A DNA stretch of 26,616 nucleotides from Tannerellaceae bacterium (lineage in GTDB: Bacteria; Bacteroidota; Bacteroidia; Bacteroidales; Tannerellaceae), in assembly GCA_031273385.1 (NCBI GenBank), contig JAISRY010000182.1:1-26616 (forward strand). The letters run 5' to 3'. How positions within the stretch are numbered: the first letter of the stretch is position 1; every line of letters begins with the position of its first letter. Below, piece by piece: positions 17,348-26,271 of this stretch. Made by a program: the position numbers and the translations under genes. Below the pieces are notes generated by a model. The model ran no database searches. It was not told the DNA's origin and saw only the letters and a program-made list of their open reading frames with translations.

Positions 17348-19906
17348 TTATCCGCACTTGGAAACGCCACAGTTCGTACAGATTAGGCAACCCTCCTGAT
17401 AGACTAACGTTTCCTGATTGCAATTCGGGCAAGTATGGCCTTTTGCCGCCGTTCCGTTAGGGAGGTATTTCTTCAATGCGCGTTCTACCCCATTCTTCCA
17501 GGTATTAATTGATTCGCTGTTTAATTCCATACCCTGAACCAGCTTAATGACCTGATCAATAGGCATCGCATAACGAAGCACGCCGGAAATAAGTTTGGCA
17601 TAATTCCAGAACTCCGGATCAAACTTGCCATCCAACCCCTCAATCGTCATCTTGTAGCCGCGCTTATTCTTAAACTGGAAATCATAGTGCTTATTCCCGT
17701 CGTCATCGTAACTCTTTATAATCGTTCCTTTGGAGACATTCTTGGGAAGCATAATCCCCTCTTCATCATCAGCCAGACCGGTAAATATCTCATACGGGCG
17801 GCCATTGAGCAAGCCGACGAAAGCAATCCATTTTTCCCTGTTATTCTGGAACTTCACGACGTCAGCCTCCAATTCGCGAGGCCGTTTAGCGACAATAACG
17901 GGCGGCTCCATGCAGTTGCAATCATCCTTTTTCTTGTTATCCGTAGCCAACAAGACGCCCGAACGGGATCCGTCACGATAGACGGTACACCCCTTACATC
18001 CGCATTTCCACGCCTCTATATACAATTTATCCACCAACTCTTCCGACGCATCGCCCGGCAAATTAATGGTCACACTGATAGAATGGTCTACCCATTTCTG
18101 GATACGCCCCTGCATCTTCACTTTCTGGAGCCAATCCACGTCATTAGAAGTCGCTTTATTATAAGGAGAACTCTCGACCAGGCCGTCAATCTCCTCCTGC
18201 GTATACCTTTTCGAAGCGGAATACCCATTGGCCAGCATCCACGTAACAAACTTATGATGGAAAACCGTATATTCTTCAAATGCATCGCCCGTCTCATCGA
18301 CAAAATCAACCCGTGCCGAAGCATCGTTCGGATTTACTTTGCGACGACGCTTATACACCGGCAAAAAGACCGGCTCAATACCAGAGGTGGTCTGCGTCAT
18401 CAAACTCGTCGTACCGGTAGGAGCAATCGTCAGGCAGGCTATATTCCGGCGTCCATATTTTACCATATCCTTATACAGCTCAGGGTCAGCCGCCCGTAAA
18501 CGACCGATAAACGGATTCTTTTCTTCCCGTTTTGCATTATAGATTTTAAACGCACCCCGCTCCCTGGCCATATCCACAGAAGAACGGTATGCCGCCAATG
18601 CCAGTACTTTCTGGATATTTTCTGCGCAATCCGTCGCCTTTTCCGTTCCATAACGCAGGTTCAATGCCGCCAGCATATCCCCTTCGGCGGTTATGCCTAC
18701 ACCGGTTCTGCGTCCCTCAAGCGTCTTTTTCCGTATCTTTTCCCATAAATGGCGCTCCGCCTGTTTGACCTCGATCAATTCGGGGTCGGAATCAATCTTT
18801 TCAAGGATTTTCTCAATCTTCTCTGATTCCAGGTCAATAATATCATCCATGATGCGTTGCGCCAAAGCCACATGTTTCTTGAACAACTCATAATCAAAGT
18901 AAGCCTCTTTGGTGAACGGATTGACGACGTAGGAATATAAATTGATGGCAAGCAAACGGCAACTGTCATACGGGCAAAGCGGTATCTCTCCGCAAGGATT
19001 TGTCGAGACGGTACGGAATCCCAGGTCCGCGTATGAGTCAGGCACAGACTCCCGGATAATCGTATCCCAGAAAAGCACGCCGGGTTCAGCCGATTTCCAG
19101 GCATTGTGAATGATCTTTTTCCACAAAACCGCTGCATCTATCTCTTTTGTCATCATAGGATCGGAAGAATCGATCGGGTATTGCTGCCTATATGCCTGGC
19201 CGTTCACGACAGCATTCATAAACTCATCATCAATCCTCACCGAAACATTTGCGCCCGTAACCTTGCCCTCCGTCATCTTGGCGTCGATAAAAGATTCGGA
19301 ATCCGGATGTTTAATGGATACGCTCAACATCAAAGCGCCGCGACGCCCGTCCTGGGCGACTTCACGGGTTGAGTTGGAATAACGCTCCATAAAAGGAACC
19401 AAGCCTGTGGAAGTCAATGCCGAATTTTTCACCTGCGAACCCTTAGGGCGTATATGGGACAAGTCATGCCCTACCCCCCCACGGCGTTTCATCAGTTGAA
19501 CCTGCTCCTCATCGATACGGATAACGGCTCCATACGAATCGGCATTCCCATCCAACCCGATAACAAAACAATTGGACAGGGATGCAATCTGAAAATCATT
19601 ACCTATTCCCGTCATCGGACTTCCTTGCGGAACAATGTAACGGAAATGATCGAACAAATTAAAAAGATCTTCCTCGGATAATGGATTGGGATACTTCTGT
19701 TCTACCCGGGCAATTTCCCTTGCCAAACGGTGATGCATATCGTCGGGCGATTTCTCGTATATATTCCCGAACGCATCCTTCAGCGCATATTTGTTAACCC
19801 AAACCTTTGCGGCCAACTCATCACCGGTAAAGTAATCTAAAGAAGCCTTAAAGGCTTCGTCAAATGTGTAACTATTCTGACTCACTTCTTTTGTATTTAA
19901 AAACAT
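17348..19906 (-). CDS. nrdJ: Class II (adenosylcobalamin-dependent) ribonucleoside-diphosphate reductase
   Basis: Reduces ribonucleotides to deoxyribonucleotides using a B12-derived radical, without a separate radical subunit and independent of oxygen; 852 residues. The catalytic region shows SNCFVIG (Cys113) and NPCGEIPL (303-310), giving the conserved N-C-E triad. The C-terminal 30 residues are a cysteine-rich zinc-ribbon-like tail (Cys 826, 829, 840, 843, 846, 851) typical of the long NrdJ form and probably used for re-reduction. It lies between dnaA and malQ on the same strand. The 163-base gap from dnaA (19907-20069) shows no cobalamin riboswitch or NrdR box that I can recognise; a -7-like TAATTTG occurs there but is one base short of consensus. 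Confidence 0.95.
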   Translation of the reverse strand: MFLNTKEVSQNSYTFDEAFKASLDYFTGDELAAKVWVNKYALKDAFGNIYEKSPDDMHHRLAREIARVEQKYPNPLSEEDLFNLFDHFRYIVPQGSPMTGIGNDFQIASLSNCFVIGLDGNADSYGAVIRIDEEQVQLMKRRGGVGHDLSHIRPKGSQVKNSALTSTGLVPFMERYSNSTREVAQDGRRGALMLSVSIKHPDSESFIDAKMTEGKVTGANVSVRIDDEFMNAVVNGQAYRQQYPIDSSDPMMTKEIDAAVLWKKIIHNAWKSAEPGVLFWDTIIRESVPDSYADLGFRTVSTNPCGEIPLCPYDSCRLLAINLYSYVVNPFTKEAYFDYELFKKHVALAQRIMDDIIDLESEKIEKILEKIDSDPELIEVKQAERHLWEKIRKKTLEGRRTGVGITAEGDMLAALNLRYGTEKATDCAENIQKVLALAAYRSSVDMARERGAFKIYNAKREEKNPFIGRLRAADPELYKDMVKYGRRNIACLTIAPTGTTSLMTQTTSGIEPVFLPVYKRRRKVNPNDASARVDFVDETGDAFEEYTVFHHKFVTWMLANGYSASKRYTQEEIDGLVESSPYNKATSNDVDWLQKVKMQGRIQKWVDHSISVTINLPGDASEELVDKLYIEAWKCGCKGCTVYRDGSRSGVLLATDNKKKDDCNCMEPPVIVAKRPRELEADVVKFQNNREKWIAFVGLLNGRPYEIFTGLADDEEGIMLPKNVSKGTIIKSYDDDGNKHYDFQFKNKRGYKMTIEGLDGKFDPEFWNYAKLISGVLRYAMPIDQVIKLVQGMELNSESINTWKNGVERALKKYLPNGTAAKGHTCPNCNQETLVYQEGCLICTNCGVSKCG

Positions 19907-20031
19907 TGCAAGTTTAAGAATAGTTTATCTATTGACCAAATTATTCAATAAAGAAAACATCCAATATCGAAAAGTTTTCCGAAATATTAATAATTGCATT
20001 TGATTTTCAATACATTATATTTTTCCGCATA

Positions 20032-20057
20032 ATGAAAAGTTTCCCAAAAAGGAAAAC
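20032..20057 (-). terminator. Probable dnaA terminator hairpin
   Basis: On the minus strand GTTTTCC and GGGAAAC form a 7-base stem (one G-T pair) around a TTTTT loop, followed by TTTTC. It starts 13 bases beyond the dnaA stop and separates dnaA from nrdJ. Confidence 0.5.
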
Positions 20058-20069
20058 CTTTCGGATGGT

Positions 20070-21467
20070 TTAGTTCTTCAAAAGAACTTCTATCTCTTCA
20101 ATGGCCGAACGAAAAGATTTATCTATCTCTATCTGGTCTTTAATCATTTTGCACGCATACAATACAGTGGCGTGATCTTTCTTGCCTACAATCTTCCCGA
20201 TTTGGGAAAAGGAGTAATCCGTATATTTTTTTGATAAATACATCGTTATCTGGCGAGCCTGAACAACTTCACGTTTCCGCGACTGGGTTTGAATCTCCGA
20301 CAGCTCCATGTCAAAGTAGTTACAGACTATTTCCTGAATCTGCTGAACGGAAATCTGCTTTTTTTCCAACCGGACAGCCTGACTGATGACCCGTTTAGCC
20401 AAAGGCAAATCTATTTCCCTGTTATTAATGACGGAGTGAGCCATCAAAGAGACAAGGATACCCTCAATGTCACGAACGTTGTCGGTCACATTATTCGCCA
20501 AAAAATCAAAGACATCATCAGGGATGACAATGCCGTCATGATCCGCCTTATTCTTCAATATCTTCTTGCGCAGCTCAATATCCGGACGGCTCAGCTCAGC
20601 CGTCAACCCCCATTTCAACCGCGTGATCAACCGCTCTTCCATCCCCAACAAATCCACAGGGGCTTTGTCTGATGTCAGGATCAACTGCTTCCCCAACTGA
20701 TGAAGATGATTAAAGATATGGAAAAACGTATTTTGCGTCTTGTCCATCCCGATCATCTCCTGGATATCATCCAACATAAGGACGTCTATACTCTGATAAA
20801 AATTCAGGAAATCGTTTGTCGTATTTTTCCGGATCGCATCCGTAAATTGAACGCGGAACAGATGGGAAGATACATATAAAACCCTTTTATCCGGATGCAA
20901 CTCGCGGATCCGCGTACCAATAGCATGACACAAATGCGTCTTACCCACGCCGGAAGTACCAAATAAAAACAGGGGATTAAAGGTCGTCTTTCCCGGATTA
21001 TTCGCGACAGCCTCGCCGGCAGTACGCCCCAGCCGGTTACTCGACCCCTCGAAGTAATTATCAAAACTATATTTAGGATTCAACTGGGGATCCAGATCCT
21101 GCGGAGTAACATGCGTGAAAGGCGCCGGCGCCTTATTCGCATCTTTGGGCATGATCTTCTTCACAACCGTCGAACTGTTCTCCGTCGGATAATCGACCGT
21201 ACCCCCGGTCGTCTTATCTACCATGACACGGTAATTAAGCATCGTCCCCCTACCGATAACGCGATGGATCGTCACCTTGAGGACATTGATATACTTCTCT
21301 TCCAGGTACTCATAGAAAAACTGGCTGGGTACCTGAATAGTGAATTTGTTCTCTTCAAAAGACAAGGGTGTAATGGGTACAAACCATGTATTAAAAGCGG
21401 CTTCCGGAACGATATCCTTTATGACGGAAAGGCATTTAGACCATAATGTTTGATAATCGGTGTGCAT
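20070..21467 (-). CDS. dnaA: Chromosomal replication initiator DnaA
   Basis: AAA+ ATPase that binds and opens the replication origin; 465 residues. Domain I is at the N-terminus ([22 protein letters not shown]), a variable linker follows to about residue 130, then the AAA+ core with Walker A GTSGVGKT (170-177) and Walker B LMLDDIQ (230-236). The C-terminal DNA-binding domain ends in the signature [14 protein letters not shown]. dnaN and recF, the usual partners, are not next to it; nrdJ follows instead, an arrangement I recall from related Bacteroidales. The upstream gap of 340 bases is AT-rich but lacks clear DnaA boxes (TTATNCACA). Confidence 0.97.
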   Translation of the reverse strand: MHTDYQTLWSKCLSVIKDIVPEAAFNTWFVPITPLSFEENKFTIQVPSQFFYEYLEEKYINVLKVTIHRVIGRGTMLNYRVMVDKTTGGTVDYPTENSSTVVKKIMPKDANKAPAPFTHVTPQDLDPQLNPKYSFDNYFEGSSNRLGRTAGEAVANNPGKTTFNPLFLFGTSGVGKTHLCHAIGTRIRELHPDKRVLYVSSHLFRVQFTDAIRKNTTNDFLNFYQSIDVLMLDDIQEMIGMDKTQNTFFHIFNHLHQLGKQLILTSDKAPVDLLGMEERLITRLKWGLTAELSRPDIELRKKILKNKADHDGIVIPDDVFDFLANNVTDNVRDIEGILVSLMAHSVINNREIDLPLAKRVISQAVRLEKKQISVQQIQEIVCNYFDMELSEIQTQSRKREVVQARQITMYLSKKYTDYSFSQIGKIVGKKDHATVLYACKMIKDQIEIDKSFRSAIEEIEVLLKN

Positions 21468-21807
21468 CTTTTTCTTCCTATATTCTAACTTTTATTTTGA
21501 TACTACAAAGTTTAGAAATATATTCTTAAAAAAAAAGGTCGTTTTTTTTAGGTGTTTTTCGGATTTATTATCCGACTTAAAATCAATGAGTTGAAAAGAC
21601 AAACCAGAAGCCCTTAAATTCAGGTACGAATTGGCATAAAAAGCCTTTATTACAAAGGCATTTCAAAAATAACAATTTTTTACTCCAAAAAGATGGAAGT
21701 TTTTATCCCTTTTATCCTAAAGGAATTATGGGCGTTTCAAACAGCCCGGAAATATTTTTATAACATGGAATGATTCTAAACTAAACCATTCCCGATACCG
21801 TCGCCTA
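21468..21807. other. AT-rich gene-free gap upstream of dnaA
   Basis: This 340-base stretch holds a palindrome of nine A/T pairs around AGGTCG (21527-21550), a TCGGAT/ATCCGA stem at 21559-21575, and the mlaD terminator at 21638-21659. TTATCC occurs at three places but never as a full DnaA box. A weak dnaA -7 box (TAAACTTTG on the minus strand, one base longer than consensus) lies at 21506-21514. I see no open frame or RNA gene. An origin here is possible but not demonstrated. Confidence 0.5.
21638..21659 (-). terminator. Intrinsic terminator of the amidase-mlaD transcript
   Basis: Read on the minus strand, GCCTTT and AAAGGC form a perfect 6-base stem around GTAAT, followed at once by TTTTT. 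It is about 150 bases beyond the mlaD stop and would shield dnaA from upstream transcription. Confidence 0.6.
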
Positions 21808-22692
21808 TCAGAACAAGGAGAAATGAACATACCGCTTCGGATGTTCCTTAAAGTCAATCAAAAGCAAGGAGGCATTCTCCATCGTACTGTTCATATTATT
21901 ATACAACGACCTATCATTCAGCAACAAACCTAAAGTATTGTCCCTGGAATTTAATTGGTTGGTGAATTGCTTCAGGTTGGCTAGCGTGGCGTTCACGCTG
22001 TTTATAGTCGTCGCAAGATCAAGCCCTTTCAGCTCTTCGCTGACATCGGAAAAATTAGTCGTTATCGTCCGCAGATCCGAAACGATACCCGGCACATCGT
22101 CACTTAACAGCGCATTGAGGCGGCGGCTGGAAACCTCCAGGTTACCCGTCGTTCTTTCAATATGGTTCAGGGATTGCGACAACGCCGGATGATTGACAAG
22201 CGTTTGCAACCCGACCAATATAGAATCAATTTTAGGCAGGAGGGCTTCGACGCCGGGCAGGATCCTTTCCTGTATGGATCCCATCATATCCTCTCCCATC
22301 CGGCCATCAAGCGTTTCGCCCGTTTTCATATACTCGCCGATGAACTTATTCAGGTGGATATGCAACTCCGCGCCACCCAGCAGGCTCTTTACAATGGTGA
22401 CATAGCTGCCCCTGTTTATCCTCATCTCATCATCCAGGCTGATCTCTACCGTTATCTTGTCGGTCGTCGCATAGTCATACGTAATACTCCTTACCAGCCC
22501 GACCTTAAAACCCTCCACATACACAGGGCTGGAAATGGTGACGTCCTTTACGTTCGTAAATGACACATAATAATGATTGACAGGCTTAAACAGATTGACA
22601 CCTTTCAGATAGTTGATACCAAAATACAACAACCCGAGGCTAACGATTGTTACAATCCCTATTCTCGCTTCTTTTGTAAATAGACTTTTCAT
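21808..22692 (-). CDS. MlaD/MCE-domain protein (lipid transport)
   Basis: A 294-residue inner-membrane-anchored MCE protein, the substrate-binding part of lipid ABC transporters such as Mla. One transmembrane helix lies at about 11-30 (IGIVTIVSLGLLYFGINYL). The MCE fold follows (about 38-115), recognisable from the NVKDVTISSPVYVEGFKVG block. The rest is a long helical region (about 145-270) rich in Leu and Asn, as in MCE needle/helix segments. The permease and ATPase that would complete the transporter are not in the window. It sits 39 bases after the amidase gene and is probably co-transcribed with it. Confidence 0.9.
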   Translation of the reverse strand: MKSLFTKEARIGIVTIVSLGLLYFGINYLKGVNLFKPVNHYYVSFTNVKDVTISSPVYVEGFKVGLVRSITYDYATTDKITVEISLDDEMRINRGSYVTIVKSLLGGAELHIHLNKFIGEYMKTGETLDGRMGEDMMGSIQERILPGVEALLPKIDSILVGLQTLVNHPALSQSLNHIERTTGNLEVSSRRLNALLSDDVPGIVSDLRTITTNFSDVSEELKGLDLATTINSVNATLANLKQFTNQLNSRDNTLGLLLNDRSLYNNMNSTMENASLLLIDFKEHPKRYVHFSLF

Positions 22693-22731
22693 TTTTCATT
22701 CATTTCTATACCGGCCCAGGGTTTAACGCTC

Positions 22732-23520
22732 CTAAAGCGTACCTTTCCGGCGATCATAATACTGTTTATATTTGAGGAATGCGGCATAAAGGGATCTGGC
22801 CAGCTTATTCTGCCCCTCCGCCGATTTCATATACTGCTCTTCCCCCCTGTTCGTCATAAAACCCAGTTCGACCAACACGCTGGGCATACTCGTTTTACGA
22901 AGCACTAAAAGGCCTGCCTGTTTCACGCCGCGGTCTCTCCGCCCTATCGCCGCAAAAGACTTCTGTATCTCCGAGGCGAAAATAAGGCTTTGTTCCATAT
23001 ACTTATTCTGCATAAATTCAAAGATAATATATGATTCGGAAGATTTGGGGTCAAAGCCCTCATATTTCTGGAGGTAATTATCCTCCAGCAGGATAGCCGA
23101 GTTTTCACGCATGGCCACCTCCAGGTTTTCCTGGCTGCGCGCCAAACCAAGGGTAAACGTTTCCGTTCCGGTGACGCGGGCGCCACGCCTTACCGCATTC
23201 GCATGGATAGAGATAAACAGGTTGGCCTTATTCCTGTTCGCTATATTCGCACGTTCATTCAACCCGACAAAGACATCCCTTTTGCGCGTATAGACGACAT
23301 GAACATCACTATGCTTACTCTCTATCAAATCGCCCAGCTTAAGGGCGACCGCCAGATTAATGTCTTTCTCCCTGGCCGCCGCTCCCACAGCGCCGGGATC
23401 ATTTCCTCCATGACCGGCATCTATCACTACGGTAAACGTATACTCTTTTGCCTGCAGGGAAAGGAAAGAAAAAAAGAAAGCAACAAATAGATGTATATGT
23501 AGAAAAGACTTTCTGCTCAC
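22732..23520 (-). CDS. N-acetylmuramoyl-L-alanine amidase (Amidase_3)
   Basis: Zinc hydrolase that cuts the amide between MurNAc and the stem peptide in the periplasm; 262 residues. A signal peptide covers about 1-24 (hydrophobic LFVAFFFSFLSLQA). The zinc ligands are visible as DAGHGGNDPGA (H37), AREKDIN (E51) and SIHANA (H106). The catalytic glutamate is in VLVELGFMTN. The start codon is GTG: no ATG is available before the signal peptide, and a -7 box lies 26 bases upstream. It is AmiC-like but has no AMIN or LysM domain. First gene of a pair with the MCE gene. Confidence 0.93.
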   Translation of the reverse strand: MSRKSFLHIHLFVAFFFSFLSLQAKEYTFTVVIDAGHGGNDPGAVGAAAREKDINLAVALKLGDLIESKHSDVHVVYTRKRDVFVGLNERANIANRNKANLFISIHANAVRRGARVTGTETFTLGLARSQENLEVAMRENSAILLEDNYLQKYEGFDPKSSESYIIFEFMQNKYMEQSLIFASEIQKSFAAIGRRDRGVKQAGLLVLRKTSMPSVLVELGFMTNRGEEQYMKSAEGQNKLARSLYAAFLKYKQYYDRRKGTL

Positions 23521-23545
23521 GTGACAAATTGCTTAATTACCGACG

Positions 23546-23553
23546 CAAATGTA
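23546..23553 (-). promoter_or_regulatory. -7 promoter box for the amidase-MCE pair
   Basis: The minus strand reads TACATTTG, a full match to TAnnTTTG, 26 bases before the GTG start. The same octamer occurs before serS. It supports the GTG start by placing transcription about 19 bases upstream of it. Confidence 0.55.
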
Positions 23554-23577
23554 CTATATTTTTACCGATTGTAACGA

Positions 23578-23612
23578 AAAATAGGACAATTCATTACAAA
23601 CTGCCCTATTTT
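23578..23612 (-). terminator. Intrinsic terminator of the rpsF-rpsR-rplI operon
   Basis: AAAATAGGGCA and TGTCCTATTTT (minus strand) pair over 11 bases with one G-T, around a 13-base loop; the stem end supplies the U-run. It begins 21 bases after the rplI stop. Its symmetric A/T ends could also stop rightward transcription. Confidence 0.7.
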
Positions 23613-23633
23613 CTAACTAAAAACGATATCAAA

Positions 23634-24077
23634 CTATTCAGAAACGACTTCAAACGGTATCTCTACCGAAATCTCCTTATGCAGTTTTATCACTGCCTTA
23701 TAATTGCCGACCTCCTTTACGCTATCTTTAATGTAAATACTTTTACGGTCTATTTCAAATCCTGATTTAGCCAACGCTTCGGCGATCTGTATATTGGATA
23801 CCGAACCGAAGATCGTACCCGTCGAACTGGTTTTGGCGCCAATCACCAGTGACACGCCCGACAATCCCGTCGCCAATACCTGTGCATCGTCTTTTATCTT
23901 TGCCAACTTATGCGCGCGCTGCTTCTGGTTTTCCGCCAACACCTTTTTTGCCGACTCGGAAGCGATAACCGCTTTGCCCTGTGGGATTAGAAAGTTACGT
24001 CCGTAACCGTTCTTTACCGTTACGATATCGTCCTTGTAGCCTAAATTCGCTACATCTTCTTTCAAAATAACTTGCAT
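23634..24077 (-). CDS. rplI: 50S ribosomal protein L9
   Basis: Large-subunit protein L9, 147 residues, normal length. The N-terminal RNA-binding domain has the family signature [19 protein letters not shown] and the [14 protein letters not shown] motif. A central helix (about 40-75) and C-terminal domain follow. Last gene of rpsF-rpsR-rplI, 22 bases after rpsR and ahead of a strong terminator. Confidence 0.97.
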   Translation of the reverse strand: MQVILKEDVANLGYKDDIVTVKNGYGRNFLIPQGKAVIASESAKKVLAENQKQRAHKLAKIKDDAQVLATGLSGVSLVIGAKTSSTGTIFGSVSNIQIAEALAKSGFEIDRKSIYIKDSVKEVGNYKAVIKLHKEISVEIPFEVVSE

Positions 24078-24099
24078 ATTCTGTCTCCTCTTCTTTATA

Positions 24100-24366
24100 T
24101 TATTTCATTAAATCGGTCACATAAGGAAGCAACGCCAGGTGGCGGGCTCTTTTTACCGCCTGCGATACACGGCGCTGGAACTTCAGGGAGGTACCCGTTA
24201 TGCGACGGGGAAGAATCCTGCCCTGCTCATTCAGGAATTTCTTCAGGAACTCGGGGTCTTTATAATCAATATACTTTATCCCGTTCTTCTTGAAACGGCA
24301 ATATTTCTTCTTCTTAACATCAACCGATGGGGGAGTTAAATATCTGATTTCTGATTGTACGGCCAT
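24100..24366 (-). CDS. rpsR: 30S ribosomal protein S18
   Basis: Small-subunit protein S18, which binds 16S rRNA as a dimer with S6; 88 residues. The core [16 protein letters not shown] and [17 protein letters not shown] are diagnostic. It starts 2 bases after the rpsF stop, so translation is coupled, matching the known S6:S18 partnership. Confidence 0.97.
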   Translation of the reverse strand: MAVQSEIRYLTPPSVDVKKKKYCRFKKNGIKYIDYKDPEFLKKFLNEQGRILPRRITGTSLKFQRRVSQAVKRARHLALLPYVTDLMK

Positions 24367-24368
24367 AA

Positions 24369-24728
24369 TTAATTCTCCTTTACTGTTACTGTTTCTTTAG
24401 ATGATTTCAAATTTCTTCTCTTGGCCGCATATTCGGCAGCGAATTTATCTTGACGGAAAGTCAAGAAACGGATCACTCGTTCGTCACGGCGAAAATTAAT
24501 CTCCAGTGTCGCAATGGTTTTGGGGTCTGCCTTAAATTCTACCAACTGATAGAAGCCTGTCGTCTTCTTGTCAATGGGATAAGCCAGTTTACGTAATCCC
24601 CAATTCTCTTCATTCACAATCTCGGCGCCCTCTGCCTTGAGAAGGTTGGTGAATTTTTCTACCGCTTCCTTCATCTGCGCATCAGACAAAACGGGAGTTA
24701 AAATGAAAACGGTTTCATAACTGTTCAT
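24369..24728 (-). CDS. rpsF: 30S ribosomal protein S6
   Basis: Small-subunit protein S6, partner of S18; 119 residues with the opening [15 protein letters not shown] and [16 protein letters not shown] typical of the family. The lysine-rich C-terminal tail is longer than in E. coli core S6. First gene of rpsF-rpsR-rplI. The roughly 47-nt leader has no stem with the CCG element known for S6:S18 autoregulation, so that control is not supported here. Confidence 0.97.
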   Translation of the reverse strand: MNSYETVFILTPVLSDAQMKEAVEKFTNLLKAEGAEIVNEENWGLRKLAYPIDKKTTGFYQLVEFKADPKTIATLEINFRRDERVIRFLTFRQDKFAAEYAAKRRNLKSSKETVTVKEN

Positions 24729-24774
24729 AAAACGCTTTTTAATTAGTAATGTTTATTATTAAAATTTCGAGCTG

Positions 24775-24805
24775 CAAAGGTAAGGATTCCTTTGGAATAA
24801 GCAAA
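24775..24805 (-). promoter_or_regulatory. Promoter of the rpsF operon (-33/-7)
   Basis: The best promoter in the window. On the minus strand TTTG (24802-24805) is followed after 19 bases by TACCTTTG (24775-24782), matching the Bacteroidota -33/-7 pair in sequence and spacing. It lies 47 bases before rpsF and 7 bases after the serS stop, so the ribosomal operon is transcribed on its own as well as possibly from serS. Confidence 0.75.
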
Positions 24806-24812
24806 CACTTTG

Positions 24813-26090
24813 CTATCCTTTTTTAATCAGGTCAAATCCGGCGTAAGGAATCAGGGCTTCGGGGATACGGATACCGTCCGGCGTCTGGTTGTTCTCCAGC
24901 AAGGCAGCCACGATGCGGGGAAGAGCCAATGCGCTCCCGTTCAACGTATGGCACAATTGCGTCTTTTTATCCGCATCACGATAACGGCATTTCAGGCGGT
25001 TCGCCTGAAAACTCTCGAAATTCGACACCGAACTGACCTCCAGCCAACGTTGCTGGGCGGCGGAATAGACCTCAAAGTCAAAGGTCAACGCAGAGTGAAA
25101 ACTCATATCACCGCCACAAAGACGGAGGATGCGCCACGGCAGTTCAAGCTTTTCGACCAACGACCGGACATAATCGACCATCTCCCGTAACGACTCGTAA
25201 GAATGTTCCGGCCTGTCTATACGCACAATCTCCACCTTATCAAACTGGTGAAGGCGGTTCAACCCGCGCACATCCTTACCGTACGAACCGGCTTCGCGGC
25301 GGAAGCAGGCGGAATAGGCGACATTCATCACCGGCAGATCCCTCTCCTCCAGTATCACATCACGATACATATTCGTCACCGGAACTTCGGCGGTAGGGAT
25401 CAGGTACAACTCATCCTGCGACACGTAATACATCTGCCCCTCCTTATCCGGCAACTGCCCCGTACCAAAACCCGAATCGGCGTTCACCACATAGGGGGGC
25501 TGTATTTCCAGATAACCGGCTTCACGTGCGCTTTCCAAGAAAAAATGGATCAACGCGCGTTGCAGGCGGCAACCATACCCTTTATATACCGGAAAACCGG
25601 CGCCGGTAATCTTGACGCCCAATTCAAAATCAATCAGGTCATACTCCCGGGCCAAATCCCAATGGGGCATCGCACCCGCTCCCAGTTCGGGGATCACCCC
25701 CCCCTGCTTTTCAATCCGGTTTCCGGCAGCCCCGGTACCCTCGGGAACGGAGTCGTGCGGCAGGTTGGGAAGCTGCACCAACAGGCTATATACCGCTTGT
25801 TCGGCTGCCGCTTTCGCCTCTTCCAGCGCCTTGTTGCTTTCTTTCATTTCAGCCACTTGCCGGCGGATGGCTTCGGCCTCCTCCTTTTTACCCTCTTTCA
25901 TCCATTGGCCGATCGTTTTCGACATACGGTTCAGCTCCGCCAGATTCGCATCCAGCTGATATTGGGATTCACGCCTTTTCCTGTCCGATTCGATGATCCG
26001 GTCTATCATCCCGCATGCATCGACATGTTTCTTCGCCAACCGGCGAACCACTTCCTCCCTATTTTCCGTAATAACCTTAAGCGTCAACAT
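24813..26090 (-). CDS. serS: Seryl-tRNA synthetase
   Basis: Charges tRNA-Ser with serine; class II synthetase, 425 residues. The N-terminal two-helix coiled-coil arm that grips the tRNA extra arm spans about 25-105 (charged, alanine-rich). Motif 2 is in CFRREAGSYGKDVRGLNRLHQF and motif 3 in NGSALALPRIVAALLENNQ; only parts are quoted. The start MLTLKVITENREEV is the normal SerRS beginning. Transcription is from a -7 box at 26121-26128 just upstream; the repeat-filled region beyond it is described separately. Confidence 0.96.
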   Translation of the reverse strand: MLTLKVITENREEVVRRLAKKHVDACGMIDRIIESDRKRRESQYQLDANLAELNRMSKTIGQWMKEGKKEEAEAIRRQVAEMKESNKALEEAKAAAEQAVYSLLVQLPNLPHDSVPEGTGAAGNRIEKQGGVIPELGAGAMPHWDLAREYDLIDFELGVKITGAGFPVYKGYGCRLQRALIHFFLESAREAGYLEIQPPYVVNADSGFGTGQLPDKEGQMYYVSQDELYLIPTAEVPVTNMYRDVILEERDLPVMNVAYSACFRREAGSYGKDVRGLNRLHQFDKVEIVRIDRPEHSYESLREMVDYVRSLVEKLELPWRILRLCGGDMSFHSALTFDFEVYSAAQQRWLEVSSVSNFESFQANRLKCRYRDADKKTQLCHTLNGSALALPRIVAALLENNQTPDGIRIPEALIPYAGFDLIKKG

Positions 26091-26120
26091 ATATAATATG
26101 CTCTAATTGATTTAAAGGCG

Positions 26121-26128
26121 CAAATGTA
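26121..26128 (-). promoter_or_regulatory. -7 promoter box for serS
   Basis: The minus strand reads TACATTTG, identical to the box before the amidase gene. It is 30 bases before the serS ATG, giving a leader of about 24 nt. A TTTG occurs 24 bases further upstream, longer than the usual 19-21. The tandem repeats start about 65 bases upstream of this box. Confidence 0.55.
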
Positions 26129-26192
26129 CGCATTATCCAGGGATCTTCCATTCAAATTAGCGCTATTTTATTTCAAAGGGTATCCTTTTTCA

Positions 26193-26264
26193 GACGGGAG
26201 CTATTTTTATTTGGTCAAGAGCTATTTCAAACGGGACGGGAGCTATTTTTATTTGCACGGGAGC
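26193..26264. repeat. AT-rich 21-bp tandem units
   Basis: The tetramer GAGC recurs at 26198, 26219, 26240 and 26261, exactly 21 bases apart. The first three units share GAGCTATTT. Units 1 and 3 share a 21-base identical block (26193-26213 and 26235-26255), while unit 2 has CAAACGGG in its second half. The fourth is only GAGCGAAAG. A related GCTATTT block lies at 26162-26168 out of phase. The array leads directly into the 22-bp palindrome array. Confidence 0.75.
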
Positions 26265-26271
26265 GAAAGCC

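Noticed and set aside
19907..20069. Cobalamin riboswitch or NrdR box before nrdJ
   Set aside because: No B12-box or NrdR-type palindrome can be recognised in this 163-base gap.
21468..21807. Classical oriC beside dnaA
   Set aside because: AT-rich, but three TTATCC hits do not extend to TTATNCACA, so no DnaA-box cluster can be claimed.
24729..24774. S6:S18 autoregulatory leader
   Set aside because: The short leader lacks the expected CCG-bearing stem.
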